A model generated the notes under the pieces. The model saw only the letters and a program-made list of their open reading frames with translations. It was not told where the DNA came from and did not search any database. This document shows positions 17,897 to 26,937 of a stretch of 56,935 bases of DNA, in pieces. The stretch is taken from contig JBIIYQ010000004.1 in NCBI GenBank assembly GCA_044346745.1, positions 1 to 56,935 on the forward strand, written 5' to 3'. This DNA is from UKL13-2 sp044346745. GTDB lineage: Bacteria; Pseudomonadota; Gammaproteobacteria; Burkholderiales; Usitatibacteraceae. A program made the translations under genes and the position numbers. Each line of letters begins with the position of its first letter. The stretch's first letter is position 1.

Positions 17897-19152
17897 CCTC
17901 AAACCCGCATTCAACTTCAGCCGATATCGTTGTCATCGGCGCGGGCATCATCGGGCTGGCCTGCGCGCTGCGATTGCAGCTTGACGGCTTAAAGGTTGCA
18001 TTAATTGATCGTGATGCGCCGGGCTACGGCGCGTCGTTCGGCAATGCCGGCCATATTGCCACTGAGCAGATCCATCCCCTCGCCTCGCCGCAAGTGGTCA
18101 GTGGGGCATTATCGATGTTGATGGATGCTGTAGGCGCGCTGCGGGTCCGGCCGCAGTATCTGTTTGGCATTGCGCCCTGGCTGGTACGATTTCTCTGGGC
18201 ATCGCGGCCATCCGCCTACGCACGAGGTGTCGCCGCACCGTCAGCATTGCAAACGACCGCGGCGGCGGATCTGACCGATTTGCTGCGAGACGCCAATGCC
18301 TCGCACTTGCTGCATATGGATGGGCACTTGGTCATCGTCGAACGAGCGGCTTCGCTTGTATCTGCCAAGCGTGAAATCGATGATCTCGCCAATCATGGTG
18401 TGCATGCCGATTGGCTGAACGCCGATCAGGTACGAAAGCTTGCGCCCGATATCGAGGCCCCCATACGGGGCGCGTATCACTACCACGGCACTGGCCACGT
18501 GGAAGACCCGCTCGCGGTTTGTCACGCGCTGTTCGCGGCATTCACAAGGGCAGGCGGGCAGTTTTCGCGTTGCAACATCACACACATCGCGCAACACTCC
18601 GACTGATTTACGGCATTAGACAGCGACGGCAGTAAGGTCTCGGCAAAACGCGTACTACTTGCGGCGGGAGCGTGGTCTGCCCCTCTTGCCGCGCAGCTTG
18701 GCTACAGAGTTCCGCTCGACACTGAACGCGGCTATCAAATCACCCTGCCACAGGCCAAACCTGCGTTCACCATTCCCAACGCCACGTATGAGCGCAAAGT
18801 CGTCATGACACCAATGTTGTGTGGTTTACGTATGACCGGCACAGTCGAGTTTGGCGGCCTAAAGCTACCCCAAGATGCGCGTCGCTTCGAGTTGCTGCAT
18901 AAACATCTATACGAGCTGCTCCCAAATACTGATGTGTCAAGCGCAACAACATGGATGGGCTTTCGCCCATCGCTGCCTGATCATCTGCCAGTGATTGGCA
19001 AAGCACCCGACGGGCGGGAGATTTACGTCGCGTTTGGCTATCAACATTTGGGTGTGAAGCTGGCGGCGGTTACTGCGCGGCTGATCGGCAACATGATGAG
19101 CGGCGATACCGTTGACGAAAACTTGAAGGCGTTATGCATTTCACGGTTTTGA
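17893..19152 (+). pseudogene. FAD-dependent D-hydroxyproline oxidase, broken by an in-frame TGA
   Basis: A 419-residue D-amino-acid dehydrogenase/oxidase frame. The N-terminal FAD-binding fold is VVIGAGIIGLACALRLQLDG and the C-terminal part has GFRPSLPDHLPVIGKAP and YVAFGYQHLGVKLA. One TGA at 18604-18606, after HIAQHSD, interrupts it. The same frame continues with FTALDSDGSKVSAKRVLLAAGAWSA without any shift, so the lesion is a single nonsense codon. The start is TTG at 17893, overlapping the TGA of the upstream gene by 4 bases. If real, the hydroxyproline pathway lacks its oxidation step here. A sequencing error is the main alternative. Confidence 0.85.
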
Positions 19153-19481
19153 CGTTGGTAACAGCACATGTCTATTGTTGTCCACCAGTGCGATATCGGG
19201 TTATCTTTCACTACCCGACATGTCGGCCACAGCGACATGTTTTGAAGCGCACCCAGAATGGGCTTCCCCGAACCCTTTAATTGATTTCGTTTCCGGCAGA
19301 CATCGACCCTTCAATTAAATGAGGTAAACCCTCGGCTAAGCCGGGGTTTACCTTATTGATTCATGATTTCGGCCCACTTGATGTGGATATGAGAGCCATC
19401 GCGGTCTGGGAGAAAGGCACCGCAAGTTTTGAATGCAAAGGATTGGATAAACCTTGGTACTTTTCAGTAGCGCGTTACTAC
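19153..19481. other. Intergenic region with two hairpins
   Basis: No supported gene. Two inverted repeats occur: ACATGTCG/CGACATGT at 19218-19240, followed by TTTTG on the plus strand, and a 15-base stem (AGGTAAACCC..GGGTTTACCT, loop TAA) at 19322-19352. They lie between the end of the plus-strand oxidase gene and the end of the minus-strand HD-GYP gene, so they probably serve as terminators for the two converging transcripts. Confidence 0.6.
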
Positions 19482-21134
19482 CTAGATGGCGGAGCAGTCC
19501 GTCTCGTCAATCTGCGCGGCATCCAGAAATTGATGCGCATATTGCAGATACACCTTCTCACGCACAAAAACGTCGAATAGGTCCGGGTCAACGTGGCCGT
19601 TCTGTTTAAACTTGCGCAAGATTTCCAGCGACTCTGAGAGCGTTTTTCCCGGCTTGTAGGGCCGATCCTTTGCAGTCAGCGCTTCAAAGATGTCCGCAAT
19701 GCCCATGATGCGCGCCTGAATGCTCATTTGATTGCGCGTGAGGCCCTTCGGGTAACCTTTGCCATCCATGCGTTCGTGATGTCCGCCGGCGAACTCCGGG
19801 ACATTTTTGAGATGCTTAGGCCACGGCAGCGCTTCGAGCATCTTGATGGTCGCCTCGATATGGTGGTTGATGATTTCACGCTCCGGCTGGGTCAGCGTCC
19901 CGTATGGAATATTCAAGTTGTTGCGCTCGTCTTCGGATAGGAACGACGCTTTGACACCATCTTCGCTGGAAATCGAATATCCGGCAATTTTTGTCACACG
20001 CTCCTGATCCTCCGCACTCATACGCTCACCACCGATGTTTACACGCCGAATGAAGTCCCGGTCATCATCGAGCTGGCGAATGGTCGCCTCGTAATCGCGC
20101 TCTGCCCGGGCAACGGAAGCGTCGCCCCCGTGTTCCACCGCTGCCAGCTTTTCACGCAGCAACTTGATTTCGGCGTCGCGTTTCAAAATTTCGAATCTTT
20201 GTGCGACAAAATGTACTCGATCAAAAATCGTCTCGAGCTTCGTGGCCTTATCCACCACATGGACGGGCGTCGTAATCTTTCCACAATCGTGAAGAAGGCC
20301 GGCAATCTTTAGCTCATACCGGTCCTTATCCGTCAATTTGAAGTCCGCGAGCGGGCCCTCGGTCACAGCGGCGGCCGCTTCAGCGAGCATCATTGTCAAC
20401 GTTGGTACACGTTTGCAATGGCCACCTGTGTAAGGTGACTTGTCGTCAATGGCGGTATTGATGAGGCCAATCAATGCCTCGAACAGCATTTCCAATTGGT
20501 TAATGAGCATGCGATTGGTCAGCGCAATCGCCGCTTGAGAGGCTAGAGACTCCGCGAGTCGCCGATCCTCAACGGTAAACGGCACGACCTTCCCATCCTC
20601 ATCGAGCGCGTTGAGCAGTTGCAACACGCCGATGATTTCACCATCATGATTTTTCATCGGGATGGTCAGAAACGATGTTGAGCGATAACCAGTCTTCTTG
20701 TCAAAAGCCCTAGTACCGGTGAAGTCAAACCCATCCGCCGTGTAGGCATCTGCAATGTTGACAGTCTCGTCGTGCAACGCCGAGTACGCAGCAACCATGG
20801 AATTGTTCGGTGTGCCCTCTGCGGTCCTTAGTGGAATGGGATAGAACGGCACGGGCGCGCCCGTTGTACCGCCCATTGATATGTTCAGACTGTCGTTTAA
20901 AACAATCTCAAACTGGAGTCGCTCGTCGACCAATCGATAGAGGGTGCCGCCATCGGCGTTAGTGATTGTCTTGGCTGCGGTAAGGATCGTCTCTAGGAGT
21001 CTGTCGAGATTTTTTTCCGAGCTAAGCGCGGCACCGATTCGATTTAAGTACTCAAGCGCTGTAAATAGGCGCTCGCCAGCTTGGGTGCCTTCGCGGCTGC
21101 GGCTAATCAGGCGTGCGTCGGCGTGAGACGTCAT
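19482..21134 (-). CDS. GAF-HD-GYP cyclic-di-GMP phosphodiesterase
   Basis: A 550-residue cytoplasmic signalling protein. GAF domain at about 24-210 (GGTLYRLVDERLQFEI, SFLTIPMKNHDGEIIGVLQLLNA). HD-GYP domain at about 225-525 with the HD pair in LLHDCGKI (about 281) and HHERMDGKGYP (about 448), which fits the canonical HHExxDGxGYP. The ~165 residues between these motifs are much longer than usual and include a charged, coiled-coil-like insert (about 310-400). It starts 15 bases after the GAF-GspE gene and is the last gene of the cluster. It should hydrolyse c-di-GMP, with GAF as the sensory part; the ligand is unknown. Confidence 0.9.
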   Translation of the reverse strand: MTSHADARLISRSREGTQAGERLFTALEYLNRIGAALSSEKNLDRLLETILTAAKTITNADGGTLYRLVDERLQFEIVLNDSLNISMGGTTGAPVPFYPIPLRTAEGTPNNSMVAAYSALHDETVNIADAYTADGFDFTGTRAFDKKTGYRSTSFLTIPMKNHDGEIIGVLQLLNALDEDGKVVPFTVEDRRLAESLASQAAIALTNRMLINQLEMLFEALIGLINTAIDDKSPYTGGHCKRVPTLTMMLAEAAAAVTEGPLADFKLTDKDRYELKIAGLLHDCGKITTPVHVVDKATKLETIFDRVHFVAQRFEILKRDAEIKLLREKLAAVEHGGDASVARAERDYEATIRQLDDDRDFIRRVNIGGERMSAEDQERVTKIAGYSISSEDGVKASFLSEDERNNLNIPYGTLTQPEREIINHHIEATIKMLEALPWPKHLKNVPEFAGGHHERMDGKGYPKGLTRNQMSIQARIMGIADIFEALTAKDRPYKPGKTLSESLEILRKFKQNGHVDPDLFDVFVREKVYLQYAHQFLDAAQIDETDCSAI

Positions 21135-21149
21135 GGTCGATGCGCCGGA

Positions 21150-23546
21150 TTACTTCACGCAGACTGCGCGGACTTGCTTCATGTCCGTGAGCCCCATCAT
21201 GACTTTTTCCATCCCGTCCATCTTCAGGGTAGACATACCCTCTTCCACGCACTTTACGAACAGATCGGCAACCCGGGCGCGCTCCTGAATGAGCTTCTTT
21301 ACCGGGTCCGAGGCCACCATGAGCTCATGCAGACCAACACGACCTTTGTATCCTGTTCCCCCGCAGGCATCACAACCCACCGGCTTGTAGAGCATCAACT
21401 TGCCGTCTTTCCCGTACTCTTTCAGCCAATACTCGTAGAGTTTCTTCGCCTCACCCTGTGGCTCTTTGATCCAAGGTGGTGTTTGTCGAAGGTCAGACGT
21501 GTACTCCTGCATGAACTGCTTCATCTCATCACCATCCGGCGTGTACGGTGCCTTGCACTTGCACAAACGCTTCGCCAAACGTTGCGCGAGAATTCCAACC
21601 AGCGCGTCGGCGAAGTTAAATGGATCCATTCCCATATCAAGCAAGCGGATCACCGCTTCTGGCGCAGAGTTGGTGTGCAGGGTCGCAAACACAAGATGCC
21701 CCGTTAGGGACGCTTCAATACCAATGTGTGTTGTTTCGGCGTCGCGCATCTCACCCACCATGATGATGTCAGGGTCAGCACGCAGGAATGCCTTCATCAC
21801 TGCAGGAAAATCCACAACCTTCTTGTTTACTTGGACCTGGCGCAGGCCTTTCTGTGTGATCTCCACCGGATCTTCGGCAGTCCAAATTTTAGTATCAGGT
21901 GTGTTTAGCGACCCTAATACCGAATGAAGTGTGGTCGTTTTACCCGAACCGGTCGGGCCGCAAACGAAGAAGAGTCCATAGGGTTTTGAGATCGCGCCGA
22001 CCAGCGCGTTCTTGTTTTTTGTCGTGAGCCCGAGTTTGTCTAGCGGAATAGGTTCGCCCGCCGCCAAAATACGCATCACAATATCTTCCACTCCGCCCGT
22101 GGTCGGAATGGTGGCCACGCGCAACTCAATATCGAGCGGCCCGTACTTCTTGAACTTGATCTTTCCGTCCTGTGGTTTACGTTTCTCGGAAATGTCGAGA
22201 TCACACATGATTTTCAAGCGGGCAGCCAGCGCATTGCGATAACTCGATGGAATCTCAATATAAGGCGCGAGTGAACCGTCTTTGCGGAAACGTACGCCCG
22301 TTTTTCCTTTTCCTGGGAGCGGCTCAATGTGAATATCCGACGCCCCTTGGTTGTAGGCATCGATAATGATTTTGTTCACCAGTTTCACCAACTCGTTGTC
22401 GGCGGCACCCGACATGTCGTCACCACCAGCATCTTGGAGTTCTGGATCATCATCCATGCTGGACAATAAATCGCCGATGTCCTCGGTTTGTAATCCGTCT
22501 GCGCCGCCACCAAACAGGAGATTAAGCGTCAATATAAACTCCCGCGTTGTAGTGACTTTGTAGACCACTTTGGACTTTGGAAAGATGTTCTCCACAACCC
22601 GCGAATTCTTGGCGTGCTCTGGATCCGTTGCCATGATGACGATGCCTGCCTTAGTGTCGTCAATTGGGATCCAGTTGGCTTGTTCGCAGTATTCGCGTTT
22701 CAGGTTCTTGAGCAGTTCGATTGGCTTAATTCGATCCGACTTATGCGGCTCATACTCCACGCCAAAGTACTTCGCGAGCGATGCACCGAGCGCCGCTTCC
22801 TTCACCTGAAATTCGTCGACCAGAACTTCTTCCACATTCTTGTTTTTGCGGCGTGCTGAGCGGGTGGCAAGCTCCAACTCGCCTTCTGAAATGATGTTGT
22901 CGACTACCAAATAGTCAAACTTCGACTTGATGGCGGAAGGGATCTGCTGGCGTACCCTAAAGGCAATCGCGAGAGTTTTTGCGAGCTCAACCAAACCCTC
23001 CTCGGCTAACTGTGGGAAGGGGATACCCGGCAGATGATTGATCACTTGAATCACACCGGCCAATTCGCCACTACCGCCGCTCGCGTCCACCCCCATAATG
23101 GGCGTCACCATCATTTGCTTGGTGCGATATCCCGTACGTTGATCCACCGCTTTGAGAAAAGAAAGATTAGGAGAAAAACGCTTCAACTCGTCGTCGTCGT
23201 AGACATCCTTTATGTTCATGAAGCGCTTATTCAGCGCACAATAGCCAGCAATAGAGCTCTCCGATAATGGAAGTTTGATATCCTTGAAGGAGTTCAAGCC
23301 GGACTTGACTTTTGAAATAATCGCTGCGCCGTCTTCCGACATCGTGTAGATCGTCAGCCGATCCGCATCGAACAGCTGGCAGATATCGCGCGCCACATCG
23401 AGCATGATCTCGTCAACGTTCGTTGTCGAGTGAATGCGGTTGGTGACAGCCTGTAGCTTCTTCGAAAATGCCAACTTCGAAGACATATCAGCTGGCTGCG
23501 AACCACTCGCGCCGGTTCCGACTTTTGGTTCAAGCACTGCGCTCAT
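21150..23546 (-). CDS. GAF-fused GspE/PilB-type secretion ATPase
   Basis: A 798-residue protein. N-terminal GAF domain (about 30-195), then a T2SSE_N/MshEN-like domain (about 200-340), an acidic linker (MDDDPELQDAGGDD), and a GspE/PilB ATPase core: Walker A GPTGSGKTT at about 530, Asp box VNKKVVDFPAVMKAFLRADPD, Walker B-like PDIIMVGEMRD, His box LTGHLVFATLHTN. A cysteine metal motif follows (CKC at about 662, CDAC at about 725). Such ATPases drive type IV pili or type II secretion, but no pilin, inner-membrane platform or secretin gene is in the window. The RLG..Q motif of c-di-GMP-binding MshEN domains is not evident. Confidence 0.9.
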   Translation of the reverse strand: MSAVLEPKVGTGASGSQPADMSSKLAFSKKLQAVTNRIHSTTNVDEIMLDVARDICQLFDADRLTIYTMSEDGAAIISKVKSGLNSFKDIKLPLSESSIAGYCALNKRFMNIKDVYDDDELKRFSPNLSFLKAVDQRTGYRTKQMMVTPIMGVDASGGSGELAGVIQVINHLPGIPFPQLAEEGLVELAKTLAIAFRVRQQIPSAIKSKFDYLVVDNIISEGELELATRSARRKNKNVEEVLVDEFQVKEAALGASLAKYFGVEYEPHKSDRIKPIELLKNLKREYCEQANWIPIDDTKAGIVIMATDPEHAKNSRVVENIFPKSKVVYKVTTTREFILTLNLLFGGGADGLQTEDIGDLLSSMDDDPELQDAGGDDMSGAADNELVKLVNKIIIDAYNQGASDIHIEPLPGKGKTGVRFRKDGSLAPYIEIPSSYRNALAARLKIMCDLDISEKRKPQDGKIKFKKYGPLDIELRVATIPTTGGVEDIVMRILAAGEPIPLDKLGLTTKNKNALVGAISKPYGLFFVCGPTGSGKTTTLHSVLGSLNTPDTKIWTAEDPVEITQKGLRQVQVNKKVVDFPAVMKAFLRADPDIIMVGEMRDAETTHIGIEASLTGHLVFATLHTNSAPEAVIRLLDMGMDPFNFADALVGILAQRLAKRLCKCKAPYTPDGDEMKQFMQEYTSDLRQTPPWIKEPQGEAKKLYEYWLKEYGKDGKLMLYKPVGCDACGGTGYKGRVGLHELMVASDPVKKLIQERARVADLFVKCVEEGMSTLKMDGMEKVMMGLTDMKQVRAVCVK

Positions 23547-23684
23547 TTGAAGGCCTCATGTAATCAAGCAAACTGCGCTGCGTCACCGATGGCGAGCGAC
23601 TGCAAAAGATTAAGTTTACCAATAACAGGCACTGCGCAATACGGAGATTTAGCCTAGAGATTCGCCAATACAATTCCAATAGCG

Positions 23685-24449
23685 CTAGAACTTCAAGATC
23701 ATCCCTTGTTCAAGCATCCTAGGACGCCATTTACCCGCATTTCGCCCAATTTCGCTCATTGTCAAATTAACCTCACTAGGCTTGAGATGGGTGACGAGAA
23801 TCTCGACTGGGCGTGCCAGCTTCGATAATTCCTCGGCAAGCATGCTGGGACATAAATGCCTAGAGGCGACGGCAATATCACGTTCCTTGTTGGGAAAGGC
23901 TGTCTCAATAATCAAGTACTTAAGGTTCTGAGTGGCATTAGCGATTTGCCAGAGGGCATCATTGATTGTCGTGTCACCGCTAAAGATCAAGCGTGCTTCG
24001 CCGCTGTCCACGAGATAACCAAGCGCCGGAACGGTGTGATTGGCGGGGATGGCCGTGAACTGCCGTCCGTTTAGGACAACCGGATCGCCAACCCTTAGTT
24101 CGCAATACTGCATCGAGGGATTTTCAGGCGTGGGAATCTTCGCAAAATCAGGCCAGATCTTCCAGTTGAAGATGTGATCCTTAATCACCTGTAGGATTTC
24201 CGGCGTTGAGTGCAACAACAGCGGAGTCGAGCGCATTCCCATGACAGTGTCAATCAAGAACGGAATGCAGGTTATATGGTCGAGATGCGCGTGGGAAATA
24301 AAAATATGGTCAATACGCGCCAGCTCTTCGATCGACAAGTCACCAACACCAGTACCCGCATCAATGAGAATATCGTCGTCAAATAGCAAAGACGTCGTGC
24401 GAAGGTCGCCCCCAATGCCACCGCTACATCCGAGAACTTTTATCTGCAT
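23685..24449 (-). CDS. Metallo-beta-lactamase-fold protein, class II cyclic nucleotide phosphodiesterase-like
   Basis: A 254-residue metallo-hydrolase. It has the metal motif HAHLDH (about 54-59), and later metal ligands in ANHTVPALGY, FSGDTT and VTHLKPSEV. This pattern fits the RNase Z / cAMP phosphodiesterase class II branch rather than beta-lactamases. It could degrade a cyclic nucleotide, which would suit the signalling context, but substrate cannot be read from sequence. It lies between the FHA gene and the GspE-like gene on the same strand. Confidence 0.8.
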   Translation of the reverse strand: MQIKVLGCSGGIGGDLRTTSLLFDDDILIDAGTGVGDLSIEELARIDHIFISHAHLDHITCIPFLIDTVMGMRSTPLLLHSTPEILQVIKDHIFNWKIWPDFAKIPTPENPSMQYCELRVGDPVVLNGRQFTAIPANHTVPALGYLVDSGEARLIFSGDTTINDALWQIANATQNLKYLIIETAFPNKERDIAVASRHLCPSMLAEELSKLARPVEILVTHLKPSEVNLTMSEIGRNAGKWRPRMLEQGMILKF

Positions 24450-24665
24450 ACGTCAGTGATCCAGCCAAGAACGCGGTAGTGGAGAATTTGTTAATTGATT
24501 ATGCTCCGTGTATCCGCGAAAATCTGTGCCCCACCGCACATACGCGACGCGATGGGCGGCCCGGTACTGGTACCTAGCGATGACGGAATGCTTAGGTTTC
24601 GCCCCGAGGTGAGTCCTCAGGGGGCACGGCAGGAGTGGCGGCAGATGGTTGCCGCAGAGACTATG

Positions 24666-25445
24666 TTACGGCTTAAAGAAGAACTCCATCTTCACCCCAG
24701 CAATGTCGATAAGATCGTGGTCATTGAGCAGTTGCGCCTGCGCCCCCAGCCCGGCCCCGTTGATGGTAGGAAAGGATGTTCCTTCAACATGCGTGATAAA
24801 GAAGCCATTAGGTCGCCGAGTAATGACCGCCACCTGAACCCCTGGCTTGCCGATGGTCGTCAGATTCTTGGTCAGGTCTAGCGTCCGACCAGCAGCTGCA
24901 CCCGATAACACCTGAATAGCAGCCTCACGCGTACCGGATGCGGCTGGTGCCACCTGAGCCGGGGCCAGTTGGGCGGCAAACGCAACTGGTGCTGCAGAAG
25001 GTGCCGCGGCCGGTGGTGTTGTCATAGCGGTCGCGACGGGGGATATGTCAGCTTGCCTACCAGATAGCGAAGCTCCGACCGCAGGCATCGACGCATGCGT
25101 CGATGGCTTGCGGATGATCATCGTCCGTTCAAAATCAGCAGCAGCACTCTGCACTGGCGCATCGCTAAAATACTTTAGCCTATGTTTGCCGATCTCGATG
25201 ACATCGTTATTTTGTAGGAAATGCTTCTTGATCGGCTTGCCGTTGACCAACGTGCCGTTGGTGGAATTCAAATCCTCTATGAAAGAGTCATTCAGAATCG
25301 TGATGATGGCCGCGTGCTCGCCGGAAACCGCTAGGTTGTCCACCTGGATATCATTGTGAGGTTTTCGCCCAAGAGTCGTACGCTCTTTCATGAGCGAAAT
25401 CTCTTTCAACACTGTTCCATCGACGCTCAAAATCAGTTTTGCCAT
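24666..25445 (-). CDS. FHA-domain protein, N-terminal canonical and C-terminal degenerate
   Basis: A 259-residue protein. The N-terminal FHA domain (about 15-90) has the phosphothreonine-binding residues in LGRKPHNDI, VSGEHAAI and NSTNGTLVNG. A flexible Ala/Pro-rich linker follows (about 105-175), then a second FHA-like fold (TTIGKPGVQVAVITRRPNG, PTINGAGL) that lacks a clear SxxH. FHA domains read Thr phosphorylation, and a PP2C phosphatase is the gene immediately upstream (47 bases). No Ser/Thr kinase is present in the window, so the partner kinase must be elsewhere. Confidence 0.9.
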   Translation of the reverse strand: MAKLILSVDGTVLKEISLMKERTTLGRKPHNDIQVDNLAVSGEHAAIITILNDSFIEDLNSTNGTLVNGKPIKKHFLQNNDVIEIGKHRLKYFSDAPVQSAAADFERTMIIRKPSTHASMPAVGASLSGRQADISPVATAMTTPPAAAPSAAPVAFAAQLAPAQVAPAASGTREAAIQVLSGAAAGRTLDLTKNLTTIGKPGVQVAVITRRPNGFFITHVEGTSFPTINGAGLGAQAQLLNDHDLIDIAGVKMEFFFKP

Positions 25446-25491
25446 GGTCGTAACCCTAGAAAAAATCGTTGCGTTGATTCATCGGCTCGCA

Positions 25492-26316
25492 CTAAGCGAA
25501 CATCGACTTCACTTTCGCCCAAAAACCCCGCTCAATGGCGAAATTTTTCAGTACCCTTACCAACATAACGGAAACGTTATCCCGTCCGCCTGCGTCATTT
25601 GCCGCCTGTACCAATTGCTGGGCAGCCAAATCCAAATTCGCGCTCAATGCTATCAGTGTCATTTGGATTTCATCGTCCTCGATCATGTCGTTCAGGCCGT
25701 CCGAACACAAAACGTAAACATCGCCTTCAACAACGTCATAAGTATGAATCTCTGCTTCGACCTGCGGATCGATTCCTACCGCCCGTGTGACCAAATTTTT
25801 GTTATGAGATTTACGTGCATCCTCTTTGGAGATTAATCCTGCGTCAATCTGCTCTTGCAACAACGAGTGATCCCGTGTGACTTGTTCGAGGACGTCGTTT
25901 CGAATGCGGTACAAGCGGGAGTCGCCAATGTGCCCGACTGTCACGAAGTTATCGTAGAAGATGCAAGCAACCAACGTTGTGCCCATGCCGGCATACTGAG
26001 GATCTGTTTGTGCGGCATCAAAAATTGCAGCGTTTGCCGCCGCCACCTGCTGCCGCAACATGTTCTGCGACAGCGCTGCGGCGGCTTCCCTGTCCAATCG
26101 CTTTAGCGCGTCTCGTGTCCAGTTTGCCACCAGCCCCCGAGCGACTAACGAGGTCGCCATACCGCTCGCAACCTCGCCGGCGTTGTAGCCGCCCATACCG
26201 TCGGCGAGCACAACTATACCGGTCTCTGGTCGGGCCTCAACACAATCTTCATTGTGTCCGCGAACCCTGCCGGGGTCGGACACACTAACTACCTGCAAAG
26301 CATCTGTCAGCGCCAC
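25492..26316 (-). CDS. PP2C-type Ser/Thr protein phosphatase
   Basis: A 274-residue PPM phosphatase with the metal-binding signature: RGHNEDC (motif 1), VLADGMGGYNAGE (motif 2), GTTLVACIF and VTVGHIGDSRLYR, SDGLNDMIEDDE and GGRDNVSVMLVR near the end. I chose GTG at 26316 (start VALTDALQVVSVSD) because GGGAGG lies just before it; an ATG 17 codons upstream adds a non-conserved basic stretch. It is the first gene of the cluster and acts on phosphorylated Ser/Thr, probably of an FHA-read target. Confidence 0.9.
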   Translation of the reverse strand: MALTDALQVVSVSDPGRVRGHNEDCVEARPETGIVVLADGMGGYNAGEVASGMATSLVARGLVANWTRDALKRLDREAAAALSQNMLRQQVAAANAAIFDAAQTDPQYAGMGTTLVACIFYDNFVTVGHIGDSRLYRIRNDVLEQVTRDHSLLQEQIDAGLISKEDARKSHNKNLVTRAVGIDPQVEAEIHTYDVVEGDVYVLCSDGLNDMIEDDEIQMTLIALSANLDLAAQQLVQAANDAGGRDNVSVMLVRVLKNFAIERGFWAKVKSMFA

Positions 26317-26937
26317 AATGCCTCCCGACGACGCATTTCTTGTTTTGCACGCGAGTTTTTTGCGCACACCATTTTGTACTTCTTGACATTCAATACGCTA
26401 CCGCACCCGCCGGTCCGATGCTAGCGACTGAGGTACGAGCAGACTAGTAAACACTTGAATAATAATAACTTAAAATTGTTTTTTGAGAAACACTTGGGGA
26501 ACCAATTGTAACAACCTGATTTATAAAGACTAATTTTCAGTTGTTCACACAGCCTGCCCCTGGCAGTACATATTCTGCCGCCAAAACGCCGATACCCGGC
26601 CTGACCATGGCAGGTCAAGCTCAGATGAGAAGTTCGCGTCAACGTATCCGACGTTGCACCGTCGGGTGGGAGCCACAGTCTGCCACCAGTGCGCTGTATT
26701 CAGACCGTGCGCAACCGCTAGCGACGTGAGTACCTTGTGCGGCGCAGCATCAGTGCACAGCGCCGCCTTCGCGAGAAAGCGCGCTTCCGCTATCACACCG
26801 GCTCGGATACAGTTGGCCGGCATAACACAAGGGTGTTGTCGGCATTTCACAAGCTCTTTTCTTGTGTCGCATAGCGCCGACACCGGCAATACGGTCTAAT
26901 ATCAACACAAATTTCTATAACAATGAGGAGACTGGCG
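26317..26937. other. 621-base intergenic region upstream of aceE
   Basis: No supported gene. An AT-rich block at 26440-26535 is followed by GC-richer DNA. On the plus strand a weak promoter is possible: TTGTAA at 26506, a 17-base gap, ACTAAT at 26529. That would give aceE a leader of about 400 bases containing small stems (CAACGT/ACGTTG near 26640, CACAAG/CTTGTG near 26849). I saw no obvious PdhR-type operator. The PP2C gene diverges from the other side. Confidence 0.4.

Noticed and set aside
19218..19352. Hairpins after the oxidase as a riboswitch
   Set aside because: They lie at the 3' ends of two converging genes, where a riboswitch would not act; terminators fit better.
19356..19580. Plus-strand frame of 74 codons starting MIHDFGPLDVDM
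   Set aside because: No family resemblance and it overlaps the end of the HD-GYP gene; treated as chance.
24495..24881. Plus-strand frame of 128 codons
   Set aside because: It overlaps the FHA gene antisense and shows no family features; a shadow frame.
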